A stretch of 19,677 bases of DNA from Prevotella sp. (GCA_016291915.1 JAEEZP010000109.1:1-19677); one strand, 5' to 3'; shown: positions 1 through 8,022, numbered from the stretch's first letter. Made by a program: numbers and translations. Notes: generated from the sequence alone by a model not told the origin.

Positions 1-3000
1 AATGCCTCCCGCATCGTCTTGAAAGAGGATGAGAACAGCCTCGATGATGTGGTGGTCGTTGGTTACGGTGCCCTGAAGCAGAAGAACGTGACGGGCTCTA
101 TCGAGGTGATCGACCCCGAGGAGATCAAGGACTTGGCGGTAAGTAGCCTTTCTGAGGCCCTCATCGGATTGTCACCGTCTGTGCATGTCACCATGCCGTC
201 CACCGGTCGTCCGGGTGAGAATGCTACCATCACCATCCGTCAGGCCCGTGATGCCGTGGCCCTGGTGCCTACAGGCTCCGATGCCGGTGGTAAGGCTATC
301 GGTGGTAACAACAGTCCGACACCGCTCTTCGTCATCGACGACTTTATCTATCAGGATTATGAGAAAGGTGAAGAGGAGTTCAACAACCTCGATGTGGATG
401 AGGTGGAGAGCATCACCGTGTTGAAGGATGCTGCCGCTGCCGTCTATGGTGCCTACGGTGCCTATGGTGTTATCCTCGTGAAGACCAAGCGCGGTCGTAT
501 GGGTACTCCGCGTATCTCTTACCAGACGCAGCTCGGTTATACCGACGCTATCAAGCATGCGAAGATGCTGGGCGGTTATGACTATGGTCGTATCTACAAT
601 GCTGCCCGCTATGCGAACTCTCTGCAGAACAACAAGACCGACGACCTGCTGAAGGATTACTTCCAGGCCGACGAGCTCGAGGCAATGAAGAATACGAACT
701 ACGACCTGCTGAAACAGTACTGGAGTTCTTCACTCACCCAGCGTCACAGTATCAACCTCAACGGAGGTACTGAGCGTGCCGCTTACTTTGCCGGTCTGAG
801 CTTCTACACCCAGGACGGTAACTTAGGAAAACTCGACTACGACCGTTGGAACTACCGTGCCGGTTTGACTGCCAATGTCTCCAAGCATGTGAAGGCGACG
901 ATCTCCGTATCAGGAGACTACTCCACCCGTAACTCCCATGAGGGTACCGGTGAGCAGGACTACTCTACCCTGCAGAAGAACCCGCCGTATGTGCCGGATA
1001 ATATCAACGGTTATCCCATCTACAACTCCGGTATGGAGAACGACCCGTCGAACACCAACTACTACAACTACAAGAGTCTGTTGATGACGCGTAACAACCG
1101 TGAGCAGACATCCAACAATATGTCTATCCAGGGAACCCTGGAGTTTGACTTCGGTTTCCTCGAGTTCCTCAAGGGTCTGCACATGAAGCTGACATACTCT
1201 AAGAATATCAGCAACTCGAAAGACAACCGTGTACGTATGGAGAATACGGTTTATCGTGTGATCAACCGTGGTGGTTCCGGTCATCACCTGTATATCACCG
1301 ATCCGAATATGATCATCGACAATGATCCCGAGGTGGACTATGATGAGGTAAGCCTCGAAGGCTTCCACTTCACCGATTTCGAGAACCTCGACAAGCGTGT
1401 GCTCAACAGTGGTCAGAGCTCTTATATCAGTCGTGAGATGAGCCGTAACGACAGTTATCAGCTCAGCTTCATGTTGATGTACGGCCGTAAGTTCGGTAAG
1501 CACGACGTCAGCGGAACCTTCTCTATCGAGCGTGGTGAGAGTTGGATGGAGAACACCTATACGAAGGGTACCCACCCGCTGGCCTTCACCGACGGTCAGT
1601 CGAACTCCTTGGCCGACGATGCTGTGATCGAAGCCAACTGGAACCGCAGCGAGGGTGCAAACATGTCGTACATCGGTCGTTTCAACTATGCTTACGCTGA
1701 CAAGTACCTCTTCGAGGCGCTCGTCCGTTCACAGGCATCTGCTGCCAAGTTCTCTCCGGAGAACTACTGGGGAATGTTCCCGAGCTTCTCTGCCGGTTGG
1801 GTACTCTCTGAGGAGAGCTGGTTCCCGAAGGAGAAGTGGAAGATCGACTTCCTGAAGATCCGTGCATCCTTCGGTTTCATGGGTCGTGACAATGTCGATG
1901 CATGGCGCTGGCTGCAGCTGTACGACTACAGCCGTTACGGTGGTGCCATCTTCGGTACGAACCCCGGTGTGGAGACCGCCCGCTCGTTTAAGTTGCCGGA
2001 GAAGTCAGGTACGAACCCCGACCTGCACTGGGACAAGACGTACAAGACCAACGTGGGTATCGACCTGCGTATGCTCGACGGTCGTCTGTCCATCGGTGTT
2101 GACGGCTACTATGACATGGGTCGTGAGATGTTCGCATACCCCGGTGGTATCAACCTGCCGGGTACCGTAGGTATCTATGCTGCCCCTGAGAACTACTCAG
2201 AGATGGATATGTTCGGTTTCGAGGCCATCATCGGCTGGCGTCAGCGTTTCAACAAAGACACTTACCTGTCACTGCGCTACGGCTTCGGCTACGACGACAA
2301 CCGCGTACGTAAGTACTACTTCGACGATCCCAGTCGTGCCGGCTGGACATCCTATAAGAAAGATGAGCGTACCGACCGCGGTATGTGGGGACTCTCCTGC
2401 ATGGGAATGTTCCGCAGCTATCAGGAGATCGAGGAGTATTTCCAGAAGTACAACATCACCAACTACTTAGGATTGACCCAGGGTCAGGTACACCCGGGTA
2501 TGCTGATCTACGAGGATGTGCGCGGTCCGAAGGATGAGAACGGTGAATACACGGCTCCCGACGGTGTCATCAACGGCACGGAGGATGCTGTATGTATCTC
2601 CAAGCGCGCCAGCAACCCGTACAAGAGCAACCTGAATATCAACTTTGTATATAAGTCACTGTCACTGAATGCTACCATCACCGCCGACTGGGGTGCCTAC
2701 ACCACCGTGCCGGGCAACCTCCGCGGAGAGAACTTCGGTAACCTGGAGCGTCAGAATGTCTCTGTCATGTGGAACGATATGTTCATCTACAGCGATGTTT
2801 ACGATGCCGGCGGCAATCTCATCGTCTCAGCCAACAGGAACGGCCGCTGGCCGAACTTCGGTTTCAACAAGGGAAGCATCAACACCCAGACATCTACCTT
2901 CTGGCGTATGTCTGCCGCTGAGATCATGCTGCGTAACATCACCCTCGCCTTTACAGTGCCCAAGGCATTGGTACAGAAGATCGGCTTGGCAAATATCCGT

Positions 3001-3135
3001 GTCAACGCTACCTGCCAGAACGCCTTCAGCTTCTATAATGCCATCCCCGGTAAGTACTGGGACAACTTCGCCGGTTCTTACGGCAGTTATCCTGTAGTAC
3101 GTAAGATCACTTTGGGTGTCAACGTAACCTTCTAA
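1..3135 (+). CDS. SusC/RagA-type TonB-dependent outer-membrane transporter, 5'-truncated
   Basis: The frame is open at base 1, so the true start, signal peptide and most of the N-terminal carboxypeptidase-regulatory-like domain lie outside the window; 1044 residues are present. The first residues match the end of that domain followed by the SusC hallmark VVVVGYG near residue 20. A plug domain follows, with PLFVIDDF and then VESITVLKDAAAAVYG and GVILVKTKRG around residues 110-165. The rest is a long aromatic-rich 22-strand-type barrel ending in ITLGVNVTF, whose terminal Phe is the usual outer-membrane assembly signal. Family knowledge: these proteins form the TonB-powered channel that imports oligosaccharides or peptides captured by the SusD partner encoded 12 nt downstream. 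The substrate cannot be read from the sequence. Codon choice is strongly biased to C-ending and CGT/GGT codons, as in highly expressed genes. The promoter must be upstream of the window. Confidence 0.95.
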   Translation, partial: NASRIVLKEDENSLDDVVVVGYGALKQKNVTGSIEVIDPEEIKDLAVSSLSEALIGLSPSVHVTMPSTGRPGENATITIRQARDAVALVPTGSDAGGKAIGGNNSPTPLFVIDDFIYQDYEKGEEEFNNLDVDEVESITVLKDAAAAVYGAYGAYGVILVKTKRGRMGTPRISYQTQLGYTDAIKHAKMLGGYDYGRIYNAARYANSLQNNKTDDLLKDYFQADELEAMKNTNYDLLKQYWSSSLTQRHSINLNGGTERAAYFAGLSFYTQDGNLGKLDYDRWNYRAGLTANVSKHVKATISVSGDYSTRNSHEGTGEQDYSTLQKNPPYVPDNINGYPIYNSGMENDPSNTNYYNYKSLLMTRNNREQTSNNMSIQGTLEFDFGFLEFLKGLHMKLTYSKNISNSKDNRVRMENTVYRVINRGGSGHHLYITDPNMIIDNDPEVDYDEVSLEGFHFTDFENLDKRVLNSGQSSYISREMSRNDSYQLSFMLMYGRKFGKHDVSGTFSIERGESWMENTYTKGTHPLAFTDGQSNSLADDAVIEANWNRSEGANMSYIGRFNYAYADKYLFEALVRSQASAAKFSPENYWGMFPSFSAGWVLSEESWFPKEKWKIDFLKIRASFGFMGRDNVDAWRWLQLYDYSRYGGAIFGTNPGVETARSFKLPEKSGTNPDLHWDKTYKTNVGIDLRMLDGRLSIGVDGYYDMGREMFAYPGGINLPGTVGIYAAPENYSEMDMFGFEAIIGWRQRFNKDTYLSLRYGFGYDDNRVRKYYFDDPSRAGWTSYKKDERTDRGMWGLSCMGMFRSYQEIEEYFQKYNITNYLGLTQGQVHPGMLIYEDVRGPKDENGEYTAPDGVINGTEDAVCISKRASNPYKSNLNINFVYKSLSLNATITADWGAYTTVPGNLRGENFGNLERQNVSVMWNDMFIYSDVYDAGGNLIVSANRNGRWPNFGFNKGSINTQTSTFWRMSAAEIMLRNITLAFTVPKALVQKIGLANIRVNATCQNAFSFYNAIPGKYWDNFAGSYGSYPVVRKITLGVNVTF

Positions 3136-3147
3136 TTCAGGTGAGCA

Positions 3148-5433
3148 ATGAGAACAATGAAAACATTTAGCATTATGAAAGTAAAAAACTATATATATAA
3201 GATAGGTGCTGCCTTCCTCCTTGTTGTAGGAATCGCCAGCACGATGGGTTGCAACGATGATTTCCTTGCTGAGAAGCGCCCGTACGGTAGCTTCGGTCCT
3301 GATGAGGTGTACAACGACTGGACCTCCACGAAGCTGCGTCTGAACTATATCTATCAGGGATCACTTCCTAACCAGAAGGGATGGGGTAGCAATGCTCCTG
3401 ACATTTGGCCTGTGGGTGGACCGGATATCCTCTCCAACAATACGGAGGAGTTCACCGGCTGGGGCCGTTATAACAACCCTGCCAACGTGATCGACAACTC
3501 GAATATCGACAAGTTCTTCTACCTGGGTACCAACGAGAGCCCGTGGAAGAAGATGCGTGAGTGTACCGATGTGATCGTACGTACGGCGGAGAGCCAGACG
3601 CTCCTCGAGAGCCAGAAGAAGGAGGTGGACGGTCAGGCACGCTTCTTCCGCGCCACCCGTTATTTCCGTCTCTTCAAACGCTATGGCGGACTGCCTATCA
3701 TCACCGAGATACAGAGTACGTTGCTCCGTGATACCGCACAGCTGCGCGCCAAGCGTAACTCCACTGAGGATACCTACCGCTTCATCGTCAACGACCTGAA
3801 GACGGCCGGTGACGAGCTGCCCGCACGCTGGGAGGAAGAGGTGAACGACTGGGGCCGTATCACTTCGGGTGCTGCCTATGCCCTGGCCGGATATGTGGCA
3901 AACTACTATGCCAGTCCGATCTTCAACCGCCAGGATGAGCAAGACCGCTGGCAGGAGGCTTATGAGCTGAACAAGACGGCGCTCGAGAAGCTCAACGAAG
4001 GACATTTCGGACTCTCCTACGAGAACCAGCCGGGTGTGAATGCGAGCAACTGGGCTAAGATCTGGTGTAACATGATGGGTGGTGAGACGCTCAACTCCGA
4101 GGCTGTCTTCCTGGTCATCTGTAACAATATCGTGGATAGTTATGAGAAAGACCTCATGAACTGCTGGGAGCAGCAGATCCGTCCTACCAACGCCTTAGGC
4201 TCACAGGGTATCTCCCCGACCGCTGAGATGGTCGATCTCTTCCCGATGGCTGATGGTAAGCGTCCCACCGAAGCCGGTCAGTACACCTACAACAAGAAGC
4301 TGTTCTTCCTGAACCGTGACCCGCGCTTCTACCGTACCTTTGCCTTCCCCGGCACCGAGTGGAAGTTCAGCGGCGCCATCGTCGATCATGAGGAGCAGTC
4401 ACCGTATCTGAGCGGTAATGAGTATGAGCTGCAGAACTTTGCATGGTATTCCACCCTCGAGAAGGCGCTCGACACCAACCAGAGCGGTTATTTCACCGAT
4501 CTGATGGGTAACAGCGGCCGTACGATCTACGTACGTAAGAAGTCACAGGATGCTGCCCTGGGTGAGCGTGCCTTGTACAACTACGACAGTGAGCATGGCT
4601 TCAGATACAACGGTCAGCCGCTCATCGTGATGCGCTATACAGAGGTGCTGCTCAACTTTGCGGAGGCTGCCTGCGGTGCCAACAAGCTCGACGAGGCTTA
4701 CAACGCCCTGGTGCGTGTCCGTCAGCGTGTGGGCTACACCGGTGACTGTGGTCTCGATCCTGCCATCCGCAGCAACCGTGCGAAGATGTTTGAGGCTATC
4801 CTCTATGAGCGTCAGATAGAGTTGGCTTACGAGGGTAAGCGTTTCGACGACTGTCATCGCTGGATGCTCTTCGACGGCGGTATCTACCAGAATGAGATCG
4901 GCGGCACCAGCTGGATACCTTCCGGATGGAGTGGTAACACCTGTGCTTACCTCGGTGTCAAGCCGCTGAACGAGATTTCCTGCCATCGTATGGAGCTGTA
5001 TATCGACCCGTCGGTATTCCAGGCTACTGAGGAGGTGACATCCGATCCGTTCATCAATGGTGTGATCACGAAGCCGAAGGCGCTCACCCTGACAGAGGAT
5101 TTCACCACGGAGACGAACGAGGAAGACGGTTCACTGATCTTCAAGAATGCGAATGTGAAGGCATTGGCTGACTTCTACAGCAACTACCTCCAGCGTAAGG
5201 ATATCACCACGATGAACTACACCGATGAGGAGGGTAACGTCACCTACGGTGCCATGCCGGTATGGAGCAACAACTGTTACCTGATGGGCTTGGCCACGGG
5301 TGATGAGAACAACAACCCGAACGTGGTGCAGACAATGGGATGGAATAGTACCGCCCGTGGTACCGGTGTGTTCGACCCGCTGAGCAAGAATCCGATCCTG
5401 GATCCTAACCAGCGTAACCCCAATAACAATTAA
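3148..5433 (+). CDS. SusD/RagB-family surface glycan-binding lipoprotein
   Basis: A 761-residue protein starting 12 nt after the SusC stop. It has a basic N-terminus, a hydrophobic run AAFLLVVGIAS and a lipobox ending in Cys35, followed by NDDFL, the acidic post-Cys context typical of surface-exposed Bacteroidetes lipoproteins. In-frame ATGs at 3157 and 3175 give shorter signal peptides; the 3175 start (MKVKNYIYK) looks the most natural. Internal SusD features include the helical TPR-like stretch VDGQARFFRATRYFRLF near residues 150-175 and the C-terminal RagB/SusD signature RVRQRVGYTG followed by ILYERQIELAYEGKRFDD near residue 550. The protein caps the SusC barrel and captures glycan or peptide substrate outside the cell. 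At 761 residues it is longer than most family members (about 500-650); the extra length lies mainly after the signature. A terminator follows directly, so this is the last gene of its operon. Confidence 0.95.
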   Translation: MRTMKTFSIMKVKNYIYKIGAAFLLVVGIASTMGCNDDFLAEKRPYGSFGPDEVYNDWTSTKLRLNYIYQGSLPNQKGWGSNAPDIWPVGGPDILSNNTEEFTGWGRYNNPANVIDNSNIDKFFYLGTNESPWKKMRECTDVIVRTAESQTLLESQKKEVDGQARFFRATRYFRLFKRYGGLPIITEIQSTLLRDTAQLRAKRNSTEDTYRFIVNDLKTAGDELPARWEEEVNDWGRITSGAAYALAGYVANYYASPIFNRQDEQDRWQEAYELNKTALEKLNEGHFGLSYENQPGVNASNWAKIWCNMMGGETLNSEAVFLVICNNIVDSYEKDLMNCWEQQIRPTNALGSQGISPTAEMVDLFPMADGKRPTEAGQYTYNKKLFFLNRDPRFYRTFAFPGTEWKFSGAIVDHEEQSPYLSGNEYELQNFAWYSTLEKALDTNQSGYFTDLMGNSGRTIYVRKKSQDAALGERALYNYDSEHGFRYNGQPLIVMRYTEVLLNFAEAACGANKLDEAYNALVRVRQRVGYTGDCGLDPAIRSNRAKMFEAILYERQIELAYEGKRFDDCHRWMLFDGGIYQNEIGGTSWIPSGWSGNTCAYLGVKPLNEISCHRMELYIDPSVFQATEEVTSDPFINGVITKPKALTLTEDFTTETNEEDGSLIFKNANVKALADFYSNYLQRKDITTMNYTDEEGNVTYGAMPVWSNNCYLMGLATGDENNNPNVVQTMGWNSTARGTGVFDPLSKNPILDPNQRNPNNN

Positions 5434-5486
5434 GAATATAACTTAATACCATAAACTACAGTTATACAATTATTGTTAGAACGACG

Positions 5487-5520
5487 GAAGAGGCATGTGC
5501 GTGAGCATCTGCCTCTTTTT
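5487..5520 (+). terminator. Rho-independent terminator after susC/susD
   Basis: AGAGGCA (5489-5495) pairs with TGCCTCT (5510-5516). An inner TGC-GTGA-GCA helix (5498-5507) stacks within it, and a T run (5516-5520) follows. It lies 55 nt after the SusD stop and ends the transporter operon. Confidence 0.85.
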
Positions 5521-5599
5521 AAGTGAAGAGTGAAGAATTTTGAGACATTAACCAATAAACAATAACCAATAACCGAACGAATGAGCGCAGAGCCATGAC
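5521..5599. other. Intergenic spacer with an AT-rich segment inverted relative to one at 7705
   Basis: No gene is visible. AACCAATAAACAATAACCAA (about 5550-5569) is the reverse complement, with one mismatch in 20, of a segment at about 7705-7724. The two therefore form a distant inverted pair flanking the nitronate monooxygenase gene. Its role is unknown; it may be a spacer module of the dispersed repeat family. Confidence 0.4.
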
Positions 5600-5923
5600 C
5601 GTTGGTTGCGATGCCTATCGAACACCTCGCCCCATGCCTATGGGGAAAGTTACGATTAAGCGAGAGCAGAGTCATGCTTGCATGAGCTATGCCGAACTGA
5701 CGAATGAGTGAGCGCAGAGTGAAACTTGTTTCAGCTATGCCGAGCGAGGAGGAAGAAGACGAAGTCAATCGTGAGCGAGTTCGACGTAAGTCAAAGAGGC
5801 AGGTACACAGATACGATGATTGAAAAACGGTGACGGAGTCAGTGCGAGGACCTGTCTGAGCGAAGCGAGTCCCGCAGCACAGTTTTTCAGAATCGTAATC
5901 TGTTCTGACTCGAAGCGTGCAAC
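5600..5923. repeat. Dispersed modular hairpin repeat, copy 1
   Basis: An ordered set of small hairpins in conserved flanks. CCCCAT-GCCT-ATGGGG is at 5630-5645. GCAGAG then TCATGC-TT-GCATGA then GCTATGCCGA spans 5666-5695. GCAGAG then TGAAAC-TT-GTTTCA then GCTATGCCGA spans 5714-5743. GAC-GTAA-GTC is at 5783-5792 and TGAC-GGA-GTCA at 5831-5841. An 80-bp block (5844-5923) closes the copy and is 79/80 identical to 7796-7875. The same order recurs at about 7441-7875 and 8735-8904, with different stem bases but kept pairing. I see no promoter or protein. Long minus-strand open frames across it are explained by the repeat composition. Confidence 0.8.
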
Positions 5924-5942
5924 GAGCTCTCTTTTTGGTTGC

Positions 5943-6034
5943 TTTTTCTCTCTCGGCAGAGAGAAAAAGAACGTAAGGCCACCCCTTATCAAGGGGCTCT
6001 AAATCTCTCTCGGCAGAGAGAAAAAGAACATAAG
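5943..6034. repeat. Tandem CTCTC...GAGAG hairpins with an intervening CCCCTT palindrome
   Basis: TTTTTCTCTC (5943-5952) pairs perfectly with GAGAGAAAAA (5959-5968) around TCGGCA. The unit recurs at 6004-6034 (TCTCTC-TCGGCA-GAGAGA), and the two 31-bp units (5948-5978 and 6005-6035) differ at about one base. Between them is CCCCTT-ATC-AAGGGG (5981-5995). A related hairpin with a different closing sequence, TTCTCTCTG-CCGAAA-CAGAGAGAA, occupies the same place after the 80-bp block at 7894-7917. Confidence 0.75.
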
Positions 6035-6085
6035 GGTACACAGAGAAGTAATGAAAGAGTACATGGAGAAAAAGGGGAAGCTGAG

Positions 6086-6104
6086 AGGGGGAATCATTCC
6101 CCCT
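6086..6104 (-). terminator. Hairpin over the stop codon of the nitronate monooxygenase gene
   Basis: GGGGGAA (6087-6093) and TTCCCCC (6097-6103) pair perfectly, plus one outer A-T pair. The three loop bases are the TGA stop of the minus-strand gene. A T-rich stretch follows only after about a dozen bases on the minus strand. It may be a weak terminator or a 3'-end stabilising hairpin rather than a classical intrinsic terminator. Confidence 0.45.
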
Positions 6105-7041
6105 TTATACACTCCACAGTCTCTCTATACTCCCGCACAAGATCCTCAAACACCTCTTGCACCGACTTGATCTCACGGATGGCCGACGTGATCTGTCCGA
6201 TCTCTATCTGTCCCTCGTCGATATCCCCTTCGAAGATACCACGCTTCGCAGCCGCCTTCCCGAGGATCTCACGCAGCTCCTCAGCGGTGGCACCACGGTC
6301 CTCTGCCTCGGCGATACGGTCGAACAGCGCGTTCTTCACCATGCGTGTGGGAGAGATCTTCTTCAGACAGAGCATCGTATCACCCTCGGCAATCGCCAGA
6401 CAACGCTGTTTGAAAGCCTCCGAGGCAGAACTCTCCTTCGTCAGGGCGAAGAGCGTACCGATCTGCACACCCTCGGCACCCAATGCCTGGGCAGCCACGA
6501 TAGCCTGTCCCGAGCCGATACCGCCGGCAGCGATCAACGGCAGTGTGGTGGCTCGCCGCACCTGTGGGATGAGCGTCATCGTCGTCGTCTCCTCACGACC
6601 GTTATGTCCGCCGGCTTCGAAACCCTCTGCCACGACGGCATCCACGCCCGCCTCCTCACATTTCTTCGCGAACTTACTGCTCGACACCACGTGCACCACC
6701 TTGATGCCCGCCTCGTGCAGACGCTGAGTGTATTTCTTCGGACTGCCTGCCGATGTGAATACGATCTTCACCCCTTCATCGATGATGATCTGCATCAGCC
6801 GGTCGATCTCCGGGTACATCAGCGGCACGTTGATACCCCATGGCTTGTCGGTAGCCTCCTTCATCTTATGGATATGCTCGATGAGCGTTTCCGGATGCAT
6901 CGACCCTGCGCCCAGCAAACCCAGACCGCCCGCGTTACTCACTGCTGATGCCAGTCTCCAACCGGAGATCCACACCATACCACCCTGAATGATCGGATAT
7001 TCTATCCCGAACAATTCCGTTATTCTGTTTCCCATCATCAT
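6094..7041 (-). CDS. Nitronate monooxygenase / FabK-like NAD(P)H-dependent flavin oxidoreductase
   Basis: A 315-residue TIM-barrel FMN protein of the 2-nitropropane dioxygenase family. The N-terminus has the family opening ITELFGIEYPIIQGGM, then NAGGLGLLGAG. The catalytic-region motif EAGGHNG carries His146, equivalent to the conserved His of FabK and nitronate monooxygenases. The FMN-phosphate-binding motifs are AAGGIGSG (about 171-178) and GAEGVQIGTLF (about 188-198). Family members either oxidise nitronates or reduce enoyl-ACP; sequence alone does not decide which. Three consecutive ATGs (7041, 7038, 7035) are possible starts. The frame extends to a TTG at 7065, but that lies inside the promoter -7 box, so translation must begin downstream. 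The gene is monocistronic, opposite to its neighbours, and has repeat arrays on both sides. Confidence 0.9.
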   Translation of the reverse strand: MMMGNRITELFGIEYPIIQGGMVWISGWRLASAVSNAGGLGLLGAGSMHPETLIEHIHKMKEATDKPWGINVPLMYPEIDRLMQIIIDEGVKIVFTSAGSPKKYTQRLHEAGIKVVHVVSSSKFAKKCEEAGVDAVVAEGFEAGGHNGREETTTMTLIPQVRRATTLPLIAAGGIGSGQAIVAAQALGAEGVQIGTLFALTKESSASEAFKQRCLAIAEGDTMLCLKKISPTRMVKNALFDRIAEAEDRGATAEELREILGKAAAKRGIFEGDIDEGQIEIGQITSAIREIKSVQEVFEDLVREYRETVECIKGE

Positions 7042-7062
7042 ATCATTATTATTTGTGGAGTA

Positions 7063-7094
7063 CAAAGATACGATTAAGTGAGTGAAAAGCCAAA
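7063..7094 (-). promoter_or_regulatory. Bacteroidetes-type promoter of the nitronate monooxygenase gene
   Basis: Read on the minus strand, TTTG (complement of 7091-7094), 20 nt, then TATCTTTG (complement of 7063-7070) match the Bacteroidetes -33/-7 consensus. Transcription would begin near 7056, leaving about 15 nt of leader before the ATG cluster. Both boxes lie in the arms of a repeat palindrome: the -7 box in the outer AAGATAC arm and the -33 box in the inner CAAAT arm. Confidence 0.75.
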
Positions 7095-7317
7095 TTTATT
7101 TGAGCTTTTCCGAACGTGAGTATCTTCAACAAAGTTAAAGATACGGATAAGCGAGTGAAATACAAAAGAAAAGCTTGTTTTTCTTTTTATTTCCGAACGT
7201 GAGTATCTTCGGCGAAGCCAGAGATACGAAAATTCTGAGTAAGCGAGAAGAGAATAAATAATTTTATTTTCTCGAGCGCGAAGAATTTATGCAATAAGTG
7301 AGTGAAAAGCCAAATTT

Positions 7318-7379
7318 TGGAGTAGCGAATACAAAGAAATTTTATTTCTTTGATGAGTCACGACAAAATTGTCCTCGGA
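7318..7379. mobile_element. 62-bp palindromic insertion with 7-bp flanking duplication
   Basis: Compared with the unit-1 palindrome, where CAAATTT is followed directly by ATTTG (7091-7102), this copy reads CAAATTT (7311-7317), 62 bp of new sequence, then CAAATTT again (7380-7386) and ATTTG. The insert holds CAAAGAAAT-TTT-ATTTCTTTG (7332-7352), GACAA-AA-TTGTC (7362-7373) and an overlapping TTGTCC-TC-GGACAA (7369-7382). This fits insertion of a small hairpin element with target duplication; template-switch duplication is an alternative. Confidence 0.5.
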
Positions 7380-7410
7380 CAAATTTATTTGAGCTTTTCC
7401 GAACTGACGA

Positions 7411-7930
7411 ACGAGTGAGAGCAGAGCAAAACTTGTTTTAGCTATGCCGAGCGAGGAGGAAGAAGACGAAGTCAATCGTGAGTATCTTCGATGTGAAACA
7501 TCAAAGGACGGGAGAGGGGTGAAAATTGCAATAGCGAGATACAGAAACGTTACGAATCGAACATCCCGCCCCATGCCTATGGGGAGGGAACGAGGGAGGG
7601 GCAATGTTGCAATAGCGGGAAAGTCGCGATTAAGCGAGTGTAGAGCCATGCTTGCATGAGCTATGCTAAACTGACGAACGAGTGAAAATTGATTGTCCAA
7701 TGATATTGGTTATTGTTTAATGGTTATTGTCTTTGTTGCAATAGCGAAAGATGCAGGTAAGGAATGCAACGACTGAGAACGGCATCGAAGATGGGGCGAG
7801 GACCTGTCTGAGCGCAGCGAGTCCCGCAGCACAGTTTTTCAGAATCGTAATCTGTTCTGACTCGAAGCGTGCAACATGGTCTCTCTTGGTTCCTTCTCTC
7901 TGCCGAAACAGAGAGAAGAACATAAAGGAT
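7411..7930. repeat. Dispersed modular hairpin repeat, copy 2
   Basis: Modules are GCAGAG then CAAAAC-TT-GTTTTA then GCTATGCCGA (7421-7450); a 30-bp purine-rich tract shared with copy 1 (about 7449-7480); GATGT-GAA-ACATC (7490-7502); CCCCAT-GCCT-ATGGGG (7569-7584); CCATGC-TT-GCATGA followed by GCTATGC (7646-7665); CATC-GAA-GATG (7783-7793); the 80-bp block (7796-7875); and TTCTCTCTG-CCGAAA-CAGAGAGAA (7894-7917). The order is partly rearranged and padded relative to copies 1 and 3. No protein or RNA gene of known type is recognised. Confidence 0.8.
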
Positions 7931-7969
7931 ACAGACAGAATTAAACAAAAACCCATTTAGACAATTATC

Positions 7970-8022
7970 CCTTAAAGACTTGAGGGATAAAAAAAGAGCC
8001 CAACAATCGTTGAGCTCTTCTT
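7970..8022 (-). terminator. Second minus-strand terminator beyond the tRNA tail duplicate
   Basis: AAGAGC-C-CAAC (7994-8004) pairs with GTTG-A-GCTCTT (8009-8019) around a 4-nt loop. On the minus strand a seven-T run (complement of 7989-7995) follows at once. A further 8-bp palindrome TTATCCCT/AGGGATAA overlaps its distal side. It lies directly after the duplicated tRNA 3' end and would terminate any minus-strand transcript crossing it. Confidence 0.7.

Larger units (their letters stand above)
7063..7410. repeat. Array of nested palindromes (about four units)
   Basis: Successive units have an outer arm, a conserved TAAG(C/T)GAG flank, an inner hairpin, a CGA-type flank and the outer arm complement. 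Unit 1 has outer AAGATAC/GTATCTT (7065-7071, 7120-7126) and inner GAAAAGC-CAAAT / ATTTG-A-GCTTTTC (7084-7110). Unit 2 has the same outer arms (7138-7144, 7203-7209) and a different 16-17 bp inner stem (7157-7193) with a TT loop. Unit 3 has outer AAATTCT/AGAATTT (7230-7236, 7282-7288) and an inner GAGAA-type stem (7250-7273). Unit 4 repeats the unit-1 inner stem (7304-7399), interrupted by a 62-bp insertion. A GGC-GAA-GCC mini-hairpin (7211-7219) sits between units 2 and 3. No gene is visible. Confidence 0.75.

Noticed and set aside
5430..6041. 203-residue minus-strand open frame
   Set aside because: It crosses the SusD terminator and repeat copy 1. Its variable residues track hairpin stems, and similar frames occur in the other repeat copies. 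No promoter or protein family is visible.
7042..7065. TTG start extending the nitronate monooxygenase by 8 residues
   Set aside because: It lies within the predicted -7 promoter box, upstream of the expected transcription start.
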